This document shows, in pieces, positions 41,609 through 52,294 of a stretch of DNA of 64,000 nt. A model generated the notes under the pieces. It was not told the origin of the DNA and ran no database searches. It saw only the letters and a list, made by a program, of their open reading frames with translations. A program made the position numbers and the translations under genes. Positions within the stretch are counted from its first letter, which is position 1. The number at the start of each line of letters is the position of its first letter. The DNA is taken from contig RMBW01000108.1 in the NCBI GenBank assembly GCA_004009845.1, forward strand, positions 1-64,000, read 5' to 3'. The DNA comes from Davidsoniella eucalypti. Lineage: Eukaryota > Ascomycota > Sordariomycetes > Microascales > Ceratocystidaceae.

Positions 41609-43837
41609 TCACATGGATGAAACCGGCCCTGACGTCGCTGGCGCACTTAAGCGATTCCGCGGCCGTAGGTTGATAACCATTTCAAGTTCTCGGAGCATAC
41701 CTTTATTTGACTCCGCGCGGTCACGCAAAGACTCTCGGCGTTCCCGATCTTCTTTCATCTTAGCAATGCGCTCGTCACGAGTCAACATACTGCGTGGCCG
41801 AGATGGAGGCAGAGCTACTGCCTCAAACACCTGCTCAAGTTCAGCCTTTGAGATAGGCGGCGAAGTTTCTCCGTTCAACGCACGCAAGGCGTCAAGACGG
41901 CCACCTCCTGAAGACGAATCATCAACTGCCGTAGGGCCACTTATAGAACTTGTGGGCGAAAGCATCAGGTAGCCACTTATTGATGATAGGCGCTTTTCGT
42001 TACGGTCTATTCCTTGGGCTAGAGCGGCTTTGCCTCCTTCCCAGGTTGAGAATAACTCTTTGAGATCAGCTCCAATAGATTCGTATTGGGTCATCAAATG
42101 CGGGCCAAGTTCAGAGATATCGCTCGATTCATTCAGGGAGTGGTCAGATTCCTCGCGCAAGAGAGCAAGCTTGGCCTGAAGACCGCGGATTCCAGTAGAT
42201 AGTGAGTTGAGCTTGCGTAACTGTGAGCGCCAACGTTCGCGTCCTGGCGTCATGGGGATCTTGGGTGTTGAAGGAATAGGGAAAGCTGTACCATGTTAGC
42301 CATTTGAAATATAAAAAGACGATAGATTGTGAACTTACTCTCATCATCACTTAGAATGTGGCTTAGACGATCAAAAGAGATGCGAGTGGTCTCATTGAGT
42401 GTACGCAAAGATTCAACCGCAGTGGTCCAGCGTAATAGGTCGCTTGACTCTCCATTAGCCTCCAAGGCTAGTAACGCACAGATGAACATCTTGCGGATAG
42501 TTTGGGAGCGAGCAGCGAGAATTTTCAAGACTCTTAACGATTCAGCATCGGCGAGCTCGGGACTAGAAAAGCCTTGCATGGCGTCTGACATGTCAAGATC
42601 ACTGACATCGTAGATATCGTAGTACTTTTCCAAGTCGAGCTGCTCAGAAAAACCTTTTACGATTGCAGAAGTTTGGATATATTCTTCCATCACCGTCATG
42701 AATGACTTTTTGAGAACTTTGCGTAGACGGTTGCATTTACGCGACTGTGACTTGTCCTCAATTCGACTGATCGGGGGCAACGGAGCGCTTCTAAATTAGG
42801 TGTTAGAAATTGCTATGATCTCTAGATTAGCGCATTGCTGTTGATACTTACAGACGGTATCCTCTTGATACCAACTCAACCTCCTGAATGAGTGCGATTG
42901 CCGCGCTACTGGCACTATCGAAATTTTGAGCACGAGTAACGAACGTTGAAACCTCAGCAAGGGCTTGGTCACGACGCATTTGCAAATATTGTCTCTTGAA
43001 ATATACTGGCGCCACTACTGCTACGGCCATAAGCACTAACATTAGCAAAAATATGCGCCATTTCGTGAGATTTCCAGCTCCACCCGAGAAGATCCATGTT
43101 ATAAAGAAAGCTATTGCGATGGTACTGATAACGGGCCCAATTGATGCCGTTATCAATGGGTCATCGAAAGATGTGCTGTTCGATTCACCATTGGTTGGTT
43201 GTGTTGGCTTCGGAACATATGGCATGCTCTGGCCGAGAATCGAATGGCCACTGAGCAATTGCGAAGCAACAATTGTGTAGCGGAATTGCTCGATAAAATT
43301 TGCACTATCGACGCGATCGAGTTGTGAGCTCACGGCATTCTTGGGGCTGGGGTTAGCAATAATTCGAGATAGGGAGGGGATCAAATTATAGATATCAAGA
43401 CTACATACCGAACATGAAGTCTTCAGACGACTTAATGACGAGCGTTTGCTATTATATGGGATCTCAAGAGAGAGCTGGTTTGGGGTTTTGCGGCGAAATT
43501 GCGCGCGCACTTGTGGTCTACCAGAAGGCGCAAATCTGGGGCTTGATGGTGTCGATGATGGCGCAGCCTCTCGTGGAAGCTCCTGCAAGTCGTCGCTGTC
43601 ATGTCCACCGTTTTCTGAGTTTCTAGTAGAGTTGTCGTCTGCCTCGGGGGAAGCCCATTCGAAGTTCGCAGTCTCCCCTTCCTCTACGGAACGAGTTAGT
43701 TGGTGTTCCTCAATATCATCAAGACGTTTCAACGACCCTCGTGAAGTAAAGCGTCTGTGATGAGAACTGGAAGAGAGTGATCGCATACCTCGTAGGTAGT
43801 TCGCCAGCGGGGTCTCTTCGTATATTACACTCTCCAT
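41609..43837 (-). CDS. Vezatin/myosin-binding domain protein (Inp2-like)
   Basis: Three exons (43837-42852, 42790-42339, 42285-41609) give 704 residues. Introns: 42791-42851 (gtaagt...ttag) and 42286-42338 (gtaagt...acag). The joins restore SRGYRL-SAPLPPIS and SDDE-TFPIPSTPK in frame. The start MESVIYEETPLANYL is typical of the family. Residues 30-130 are Ser-rich and acidic. Two adjacent membrane segments lie at about 231-250 and 261-280. Then come the conserved IQEVELVSRGYRL...PPISRIED segment, a predicted helical myosin-binding domain, and a C-terminal coiled coil with LTRDERIAKMKEDRE. In yeast the family member Inp2 tethers peroxisomes to myosin V; in animals vezatin binds myosin VII. An intron-like stretch inside exon 1 (43347-43408) is 62 nt and would break the frame, so I kept it as coding. 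Confidence 0.85.
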
Positions 43838-46800
43838 GATTGCGATTGTAATAGCTTGTCGATTGGAATCTAATCCTTCGACTGTGACTTCATTGGCGAG
43901 TGTGGGTGCCGTCTAGAAGATGGGTAGGAAGGGCCTGTTGCTGCCAGTCTTTGGAATGCAGCCAGTCTTGTAAAGATCTGAGACTGTCAAATGTTGTTCG
44001 CCGCTTCGATCGCGACGAGTCACTTCCGCTTCAGACACTCACTTGCCTGTAGAGCTGAGGAGTGGATTTGTGGCTGCTGATGACCAAAAAACCGGCGCCA
44101 GGAAGGGCGGTTATTTTAGTATCAAACAACACTATTGTCACTCAACCTAATGGCAAACTTGATTTAAGTTAGTGCCGTGGTGGACAAATCGAATGCGCGT
44201 AGAAAGAGAATGTGGCGTGCACACCAGCGAGCAAAAAGTACTTCCAGAACAGACCTTAACGCGAAGCCGAAAAAAAAAATCGGAACCTGGGCTTGACAAA
44301 CACAAATACAAGACAATTGTTGAGCCTGGGGACAAGAAACAACGAATAAACAAAACTCCAGGGCTTGCCAAATTATTCCCTGAGACCTGCTGTATCGCCC
44401 AAGGCGATGTCTAACTTGCCGCTTTGGAAGTAGATCTCGCTTGCTTTAGCAGGGGCACGCCGAAATGGGGGTTCAAGGAGAAGGACCAAAAATGAGCCAG
44501 AATGAAGCTCAATGCTCTGCTATGCACGCTATACGTACAGTGCAACTTGTGCAATACCCGTGCCTAAAGTGCATAAACTGGGAGTAGAAGGGCTTGAATA
44601 AGAGCTGGCCGGCCTGCCGGTTGGGTGGTGTGCGCTGTAGAATAGGCGAACGGTTGAACACAACGGCTACTGAAGCAACAGCAGTTGATCGGAGTATGCG
44701 TTGGTGTGCTGGAGCTAAGACCTCGACAGTGACTAGTAATAGTAGCAACGTATATTTTGCAACTTATGACAGTGCTGAACGAATTATGCTATCGTACCGG
44801 GGGGCTGGGTTGGATCTCTAGGAGATGAATGGGGGGTGCTCGATAGTTAGAAGGCTGGCAAGAAAAGCAGAAGTCGGAAATTAATGAAGTTACGACTAGA
44901 CTCCACAACGATGATAGAGTTCGACGTCAACTGAATAAAGAGCGCAACTGTGTCGTCTTTTTGGTGGCTTGGTGGGTTTGGCTGCGTGTAGTTCGATTGC
45001 GGCGGCAGAGGATCAGTATAGTGGCAGTAATGATGCAATGCAATACCAGCCAGCTAAAGATGTTGCCAGGCACAAATATTGGTATCCTCTGAGTTCAAAG
45101 ATGGCTAGAAAATGATAGCGGAAACAATAAACCAAAGCCCGGTGTACTACGTCACGAGATGTAGTACTTAATAATAATAAAATAATACAGTAGTCGATGA
45201 GGCGTCGAACGGACCAAAAAAAAACGATGGGTTGATGAAGATATAATACAACGATAAGAACAGCTGCCTACAAAAATGATGGCGAAATCGATAGCAAAGA
45301 TGGAGCCAGAGAGAAAAATAAGAAAATAATATGGAGAGAGATTGAATGAGGGGAAGAAGATATGGATATATTCAATTACGAGCAAGTGATCAGATAGAGA
45401 AACTACTACGTGGATGTCGCTGTGCTGGTCAAATCAGAGTTCGTGGTCTCGTGGGTTGGGTTGCGGTAGTTGCCATGACCGCTTTTGTCTTTGTTGAGCC
45501 GTCTAACTTCCACTCCTCTATAACAGAAATATATAGCAATTATGTATGCACCTGATCTCTCTCTCTGCTCTAGTCATAAGCTAATATCACTTGCAGGTTT
45601 GGATACCATGGCGCTATGACTTTGGTGGGCTACTACGACCACAATGCCATAGCCACCAGCTTCTCTTCTCTCTCTTTTTCTGTAAGTATCCAGACAGTTA
45701 AGTAAAACAGCAGGCCCGTCGCGGGCACCAGCATCTTGTTATTTTCCAGGCTTTTTAATCTCCAATCTCCTTAGGTCCCCAGGTATAGAAAAGAAAGATT
45801 AGCTAGACCCTCGTCAGGCGTCCAGACTACCAACTTCTTCGTAATCGGGATATGGCACAAACATATGCTGTGCCAGTCCTCGAACAACACCACTTTGCAA
45901 AGATATGAGCCTCATACCCAAAGCATGAAGCCGAGCTAGCATCACTCTGTCATGCTTCCAATGTTCCGTTCTGTGCATCAGACAGTCGTCATGATTTGCA
46001 GAATACAATAAACCTGAGTTTGGCCGCGGCCCAATGCTCTATTTCCCATCCATTGTTGCCACGAAACAGAGTAGCAGTACGGTCTCATATACATATATAT
46101 ATGTATACATATATGTGTGGTAATGGTGGTAATATCAAAGCGGACAAATAATACTCGTCATTATATTATGTATGACTAAGCCAGAGACATTTACAACATT
46201 ATGAGCACTACTATACATAGTTGTAGTAGAACTATTAGCATTATTACCCAATCTGACCTCGTCCAGGTCTCTGGTTCCTGTTCCTAGCAGGTCACCAGCG
46301 TACCGAGGTGTCGCTTTCCAGCTGGCCCTGTTGTCTTTATTAGTTAACCAGAATAGAAAAGAAAAGAGAAGGCCCAAAGGGTAGTTGTCTCGCGACATTC
46401 AGCCCCCTGGCGAGATATAGTATTTATTATACATGTACATATGTATGCACATTACGCAAAGATCATTGTCAAGTATATTTTATACCTTAGTCACTCCACT
46501 AACAGAGCTAAATGTCACAATTAACATTGAAAGGACTTAATCTAATTATTCAAGCATCATCCACAAGGCATATTGTATTAGTAAAATGAAATAATGTTGC
46601 CGATGTTTGTCTCTAGCACAAGTGCCCTTTAGGGCATCTCAAGAAATTCGAGGTACAAGATTGTAACTGTAGTCGGTTGTGGCGCTTTCTTTCTTCCAAA
46701 AAAAAAAAAAAAAAAAAAAAAAGGTATTCATTACTTAGCTACTTAGCTAGTACATAAGTAAAGTAAGAGAATAAATTATTCATAGAGCAGAAATTGCTCG

Positions 46801-47333
46801 CAAACCCCCAAGCCAAGCCAAAAGCGTATTGGACAGATGAGGCGGTGGGAAACTTCGAACAAGAAAGGATTGATTGGTTCCGCTACAGTGTTCTCCTTCA
46901 GCAAACTCAGGGTGGTTCCCGCCAAATCCAAGGCCTCATCCCATGTAACTGATCTTCAAGGACTTTCTGGCCCGGATATCGTAAAGCTATGGTTCATCAA
47001 TTTAGCTCGCCCATGAACTTTTGCGCGATATATTACCCGTAAATTAACCTTCCGTCTTCAACAATCAACAACGCCACCAATTACAGATTGCATGTGGCGC
47101 TTAAATCTGCTTGCTGTCTTGCCAGCGACCGCTGCCAGCTGTGATCTCCCTTTTACAGCTGGCGAAAGCTGGCACCTGTGAAACCGCCCAGCTGGCCAAA
47201 TCTGAAGCTTTTACATGGCCCATCTTATATCATCGCCAAACGCATGAAGCTGTTTATTCTAGATCAGCCAAAAATTCCAACCACAGCCACTCGTCACATA
47301 AAACCAGCCAAGCTGCAAACAACACTACTAGCC
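43838..47333. other. Gene-free interval between divergent genes
   Basis: 3.5 kb between the vezatin-family gene (minus) and EMC6 (plus). It holds the promoter regions of both, a small AT dinucleotide run at about 46085-46115, and a 25-nt A-run at 46698-46722. Short frames (e.g. 45346-45555, 45814-46008) have no support. Confidence 0.5.
46698..46722 (+). repeat. Poly-A tract (25 A)
   Basis: Twenty-five consecutive A. I looked for a flanking target duplication or an element upstream and saw none. Confidence 0.9.
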
Positions 47334-47790
47334 ATGTCAAGTCTCGAAAAGAAATACCAGCTGAGCCCCATTGTTCCCGAGGCTGTTGGGCATAATGCAA
47401 AGGTATATAGTAATCTTCATGCTTTTTTATTCTTCCTATTCTGCCTTGTCTTAAGGACGAAATTTAACCCTCTTAAATTTCTAACCTGCTCTTTAATAGG
47501 CTCTCGCGAATCTCCAGAGCTTAACCGCCTCTCTCTTCGGCGTCTCGGCAGGCATCCTCGGCCTTGAGTCGTACACCGGGTTCCTCTTCTACATCATATT
47601 GACTGCTACGACATCTCTACTCTTCTACATCTTGCGGATAGCCCCAGACTCTATCGCTGCTGGTGACAAGCCTTTTGATATCGGCAGATACTTCAACAGT
47701 GCTGCGGATTTCTGGGCGGGCGGCTTGACTAATGGATTCCCCGGATTCATCCTCACATGGACGCTATTCTACGGCATGGTGAGGGCATAA
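47334..47790 (+). CDS. EMC6: ER membrane protein complex subunit 6
   Basis: Exons 47334-47402 and 47500-47790 encode 119 residues. The 97-nt intron (donor gtatat, branch tctaac, acceptor atag) falls between codons. Matches to EMC6 are NLQSLTASLFGVSAGILGLESYTGFLFYI, then FNSAADFWAGGLTNGFPGFILTWTLFYGMVRA. There are three hydrophobic segments, at about 38-57, 59-75 and 100-117, and the protein ends right after the last, as in the family. EMC6 is a core membrane subunit of the EMC insertase, which inserts tail-anchored and multi-pass proteins into the ER. The length matches the family. It is convergent with the helicase gene at 48153. A large overlapping open frame covering the first exon is not coding. 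Confidence 0.95.
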
Positions 47791-48152
47791 CAAGTTATAT
47801 ATCCTTTGGTTTTCTAGTTCATTGGGTGAAGTTTTGAAATCTCTTTTACTTACTAGCACTGGTGTTTACTGGAGTTTTGCGTTTTGTTTCTATACATGAA
47901 AATCATATCAAATCATTGAGCTTGCACTAACTCGCTTGTGAATCCCTTGCCGTGGCTATGTCCAGTCGAAACCTTTATTGTTGAGGGAGAATAAGATCGT
48001 CATGTCTCTTCACGGCAAGCCCGGCATTTCGTAATATTCATTATAGTGCTGTGATTTTTAATTTATTGTGTTTTAGAAGGGCATCATTGCTTTATATGCT
48101 TTTCTAAGTATTCCAGATCTCGAAAATCTCAAGGTAACATGAAACATTGATT
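47791..48152. other. Convergent 3' flanks of EMC6 and the helicase
   Basis: 360 bp of AT-rich terminator DNA shared by two converging genes. No gene or RNA seen. Confidence 0.6.
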
Positions 48153-50498
48153 CTAAACGTCGTGTTTCCACTCCTCCATGAGCCAATCCGCGCGGACAGC
48201 GCTAACTTTCTTGGCATAATTCTTCTGCGTGAATACATTCTCCAAGAACATGATAGCTTCCACTTTTCTTCCATGAAGCACACTAGAGGGATGGATAGAT
48301 ACGGTCTGCTTGCCTAAAACGGTCTGATAACTGGCGTCTGGGTGAAGCATGGCAGTGCGTGATACAAAGCCTTTGATGAAGCACTTGATGATACTATCTG
48401 CCATGTCTGGTGACGGTGGGACGAAGGGTTGCGGGTCCGGTAGAGTAGCTTCTTTAATTAGCTTGAGTTTCTGCGCAAGACCACGTAATTGCTTGCGGAT
48501 CTTCATGGCTTGGCGCATGTTGCGCATGTTAATCCGACGTTGTTGACACCAGGACGAGCGATCAGCATTCTCAGAAGCATAAAGCTGCATTGTGGTAAGA
48601 AGAGTAATCAAATCACCTTCTCTCCGGAACAGCTGTTTGCGCTTCTCCTCGACCTCTTCGCGGGCCTCCTCGGTTTGGATATGTTGGAAGATATCTTCTC
48701 CCGATGTTATACAGGCGATGATATCGATGACTTCCAAAATACAGTCATACTCTGGCTTTGCTGATGTCAAAAGAACAATACCAAAGGTCGGCGATATCGG
48801 CAACTTTGACATCTTGCGGCCTTCTTCTGTGATATCTCCGGTTTTATCGATGGCCCCAATCAAGCAAAGTTGAACGAGGGCATGTTCAAGAGCCTCAACA
48901 TCTGGCATATCGATCAGTGGGAATTCTTGAATGTCATCAATACCATAAGCCTTCATCGTGAGAACAGCTGTCATGAGATCCGTCCGCAGAATTTCGGGCA
49001 AATCACGCTCCTGTAGAGAATTAAATCCCTCTTCGGTGTATAGTCTGAAGCATTTTCCAGGCCCTTCACGACCGGCGCGGCCAGCTCTTTGGATTGCCGA
49101 AGACATAGAGATTGGCTTTGCTAAAAGTGACTCCATGCCAAGACGAGTACGGAACTGCTTCACTTTGGCCTTTCCGCAATCGATTACATAGCGAACTCCG
49201 GGGACTGTGACGGACGTCTCGGCGATATTGGTAGCCAAGATGACTTTTCTAGTGAACTTTTCTTTAAGGGGCTGGAAGGCGGCATGCTGCGCCTCTAAAG
49301 ACATCTGGCCAAACAAAGGGAACGCCTTAATACGGGGCATATTCGATGCCAAAGTAGATCCGTACTCCTCGATAAGCTTTGCAGCAACCTCGATATCTTC
49401 TTGGCCGGTCATGAAGGCAAGGATATCACCTGGTAATGGCTCTTCAGTGTGCACTTTGAAGATGGTTTTAAGCAGTTGATCTGCAAGATCAGAAACTGGC
49501 TGTGGTGTATGGACGATATCGACAGGGAACTGGCGACCCTTGACATGAAGAACCTCGACGTCGTTTGTTTCTCGTGCCGTAGTATCTGTTGAGCTAGAAC
49601 TTGCCGCATTTGAGAAGAAGCCTTCCATCTCCTCAACATCAGTAGTAGCACTCATAATGACAATCTTGAGGGGAACGCCACCACGGTTTACCTTTCCTTC
49701 TGACCTGATTTTCTTCAGGAAGCCAGACAACATATCCACATCGACACTTCTCTCGTGAATTTCATCGACGATCACGGCACTGTATTGTCGAAGGTATGGA
49801 TCTTGCAGAAGCTCCTGTAGCAACATACCCTCAGTAAGGAACTTGATCTTAGTTCCCTTGGGCACCTGGTGATCGAAACGAACTGAGTAACCGACGAGTC
49901 CCTCCGGGCGACCAAGCGGCGACCCGGCTTCCTGTGCGACACGGTGCGCCAGTGTCGTCGCAGCAACTCGTCTCGGTTGCGTGACAGCGATAACACCACC
50001 GACATTAACTGGGTCCGGCAACCCAGGAACACGGACCTTGCGTCTCTGGCACCACGATTCCTGATATAGAAACTGAGGAATCTGCGTCGATTTACCGGAG
50101 CCAGTCTCACCGACAATGACCAACGTATCGCTGCGCTCTAACGCTTCGCGGACGTTCGTGCGATACGCCCACATGGGCAATTTCTGGCGAGTCTTGAGAA
50201 GAACGGGATTCTCTTTCCATCTGCCCTCCCGATGTGCCCCATTATTGTTATAGCGTCCCTTTCCGGTTCCGTTACGGTGGTCGCTGCGGCTCTGTTTGTG
50301 AGTGAGAGTATCGGTTGTCGAGTTTTCAGGCATTAGCACAGGCTGTTCGATGAGAGGCTTTGGATTTTCGGGTGCTGGTTTAGTGCGCTTCGGAGGTTCA
50401 TCAAGTAGCGCAGCTAGAGAAAGAGGCTTCCCGCCCAGCATGACCACATTGGGATCGTGAGAGCTCTTCTTCTTTTTGCGTGGAGGTTCATTGCCCAT
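48153..50498 (-). CDS. DHR2: DEAH/RHA-box ATP-dependent RNA helicase, Dhr2-like
   Basis: An intronless 781-residue frame. The N-terminus is basic with a lysine cluster (RKKKK, residues 7-11), a likely nucleolar signal. Helicase motifs: I GETGSGKST (130-138), Ia TQPRRVAA (173-180), II DEIH (245-248; DEIH rather than DEAH), III SAT (283-285), IV FMTGQEDI (362-369), V TNIAETSVT (423-431), VI QRAGRAGREGP (470-480). Winged-helix, ratchet (HA2) and OB-fold regions follow (residues about 500-770, with FVSRTAMLHPDASYQT near the end). The short N-terminus and full C-terminus fit yeast Dhr2 and animal DHX33, involved in 18S rRNA processing in the nucleolus, better than the longer splicing helicases Prp2, Prp16 and Prp22. 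It lies about 490 bp upstream of and in tandem with SEC9's 3' end, both on the minus strand. Confidence 0.9.
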   Translation of the reverse strand: MGNEPPRKKKKSSHDPNVVMLGGKPLSLAALLDEPPKRTKPAPENPKPLIEQPVLMPENSTTDTLTHKQSRSDHRNGTGKGRYNNNGAHREGRWKENPVLLKTRQKLPMWAYRTNVREALERSDTLVIVGETGSGKSTQIPQFLYQESWCQRRKVRVPGLPDPVNVGGVIAVTQPRRVAATTLAHRVAQEAGSPLGRPEGLVGYSVRFDHQVPKGTKIKFLTEGMLLQELLQDPYLRQYSAVIVDEIHERSVDVDMLSGFLKKIRSEGKVNRGGVPLKIVIMSATTDVEEMEGFFSNAASSSSTDTTARETNDVEVLHVKGRQFPVDIVHTPQPVSDLADQLLKTIFKVHTEEPLPGDILAFMTGQEDIEVAAKLIEEYGSTLASNMPRIKAFPLFGQMSLEAQHAAFQPLKEKFTRKVILATNIAETSVTVPGVRYVIDCGKAKVKQFRTRLGMESLLAKPISMSSAIQRAGRAGREGPGKCFRLYTEEGFNSLQERDLPEILRTDLMTAVLTMKAYGIDDIQEFPLIDMPDVEALEHALVQLCLIGAIDKTGDITEEGRKMSKLPISPTFGIVLLTSAKPEYDCILEVIDIIACITSGEDIFQHIQTEEAREEVEEKRKQLFRREGDLITLLTTMQLYASENADRSSWCQQRRINMRNMRQAMKIRKQLRGLAQKLKLIKEATLPDPQPFVPPSPDMADSIIKCFIKGFVSRTAMLHPDASYQTVLGKQTVSIHPSSVLHGRKVEAIMFLENVFTQKNYAKKVSAVRADWLMEEWKHDV

Positions 50499-50987
50499 TT
50501 TCGACAGCAGATAGTGAGAATTTTATTGGAAAGAACACTATTTTAGATTAAGAAGGAGTTTATCAATGAGAATGAGCCAGTAGTCGCAATATGATATGAG
50601 TTCGAGGCCAATCTAGAAAAGCAAAGTGGAATGTTTAATGATATCCGACCTTTGTCGCAAAAAAGAAAAGAAAGAAAAAAAAAGCCGACATTAATCATGA
50701 ATTCTACGAAGAATTCCAGGCCCACTTTAGAAGCTTTTTGGGCCAGTTGACCCCATCACTGCGCAGGGTTACATTAGGGTTCATGGACACCATATATCAC
50801 GACAAGGTAGGTTTGTGTTTGTTTTCATTTGGATTGTTTTGGATACCAATATTTGAAGATTTTAGGCTCGTAAAATGGGCCATAAGATGCATAATTCAAT
50901 TCAATGAGCGTAGACCAATAAGCAGAGCAATTCGACATAAACAATAGGCAAGGGTTCTGGGGTAAAATAAACAAAGTGGCATGGTAT
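50499..50987. other. Spacer between SEC9 3' end and helicase promoter
   Basis: AT-rich, holds the helicase promoter (minus strand) and the SEC9 terminator. No gene seen. Confidence 0.55.
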
Positions 50988-52294
50988 TTACCGTCCCATC
51001 TTCTGCCGTAGACGATGGTTTGTGTCCTGAAGGGTTCCAATAGCCGTATCCGTCTGTAGGAAGAAATGTTAGCATGTGATTTTTCTAAGAGCTTCATAAG
51101 TTGCGAAAGCCTTACCTTCTCGGTGAGACCGGGCAAGCGTTGGTTGGACTGGTCGATCTGGTAGCCAATAGCTTTGGCACGCATGTTGATAACACCAACG
51201 GAGCGCTCAACCAGATCCATCTTGTCATCGAAAGCATTGTCAAGCTGGTCGTTCTCAGCCTGGAAGCCCTCGTCATCGAAGTCAAAGGCCAGCTTGTTCT
51301 TGGTGGGGTTACGCTCGAACGTCGACTTCGTCTTGCTCTGCTCCTTGTTCATGGTATCCTGGAATGCTCTTTGTCTGTCGTGTCTAGCATTGCGGGTTTC
51401 ATCCTCGGTTTGATGGGCCATGAGATCCCGCTCGGTTTTCTCAGCAACCTCACGCTCACGTCTGCCGCGAGTACGGAAGTTGAACATGTTATCGGCAGTG
51501 GCCAAGTCCTTGACAGCAGCCTTAGCCTGGCGGGTCTTGGCGTTAGCAACATCCATGTTGCGCTCGTAGTTGTCCAGACTGGCCTCCTGGCGATCTATCC
51601 GCTGGGTGATATCGTCAGCCTGCATCTCGATACCGGCAGTCAACTGGATGATACGGTCAAGCGTATCGTTTGTCTGCGCCTTCTCCTCCAAGAACTGGTT
51701 GGCCGTGTCCTTGTGCTCGCGGTCATCGGGATCTTCCTCTTGCGTCAGGTCGAAGTATTGGCGACGGCCCTGCGGCGGCATGGCATTAGGGTCGACCTGG
51801 TTAGAGTAAGGGTTTTGCGCATCGCCAGCAGCAGCAGCAGCGGCGGCGTTGTTTGCATATGGATTGGACTGGAAGCCACCGTAGCTGCTACCCACGGGCT
51901 TGGCGCCATCCATCAGACGAGCGTGATTGGGGTCCTGCGAGCGATCTTGCTGGCGATTACCTCCATAGCCGCCGCTGCCACCAGAAGAAGATCCATACTG
52001 GTTGGAGCCGTAGCCAGACTGGGCGCCATAAGAGTTCGATCCGTACTGCTGTTGCTGTTGCTGGGGCTGGCCGCCGTAGCTGTTGTTTCTCGGCGGCGGA
52101 ACGCTAGTGCCGGCACCGGGCCGGACATTGCCGCCCACACGCGACGGGTTCGGGTCCTGTGTTCTGTACGAGGGCGCAGCAGAAGTTGTGCTCATGACCG
52201 AGGGAGCATAGTTGCTAGCAGGAGCGGCAGCATAGGGGTTTTCGGCAGGGGCGCCGCCCTTTTCTTTGTCGCTCTTCTTGAACAGCTTGCGCAT
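50988..52294 (-). CDS. SEC9: Plasma-membrane Qbc-SNARE, Sec9/SNAP-25 family
   Basis: Exons 52294-51116 and 51053-50988 encode 414 residues. The 62-nt intron (gtaagg donor, gctaac branch, acag acceptor) falls between codons inside the second SNARE motif. Reading through the intron instead loses the end of the motif, so the splice is well supported. The N-terminal 190 residues are low complexity (Gly, Ser, Asn, Gln, Tyr; a Gln run and an Ala run) with NPY-type repeats. The Qb motif spans about 205-270 with its central Gln in IEMQADDITQRI. The Qc motif (about 350-414) has the central Gln in AIGYQIDQSNQRL and ends TLQDTNHRLRQKMGR. There is no membrane segment and no palmitoylation-type cysteine cluster, as in fungal Sec9. 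It pairs with Sso- and Snc-type SNAREs for exocytosis. Confidence 0.93.

Noticed and set aside
43347..43408. Possible additional intron in the vezatin-family gene (gtatgt, gctaac, cccag)
   Set aside because: Removing 62 nt would break the frame that continues open on both sides; a shifted acceptor (69 nt) would be in frame but lacks a good branch-to-acceptor spacing. Kept as coding.
46698..46722. Poly-A run as a retroposon tail
   Set aside because: No recognisable element upstream and no flanking target duplication.
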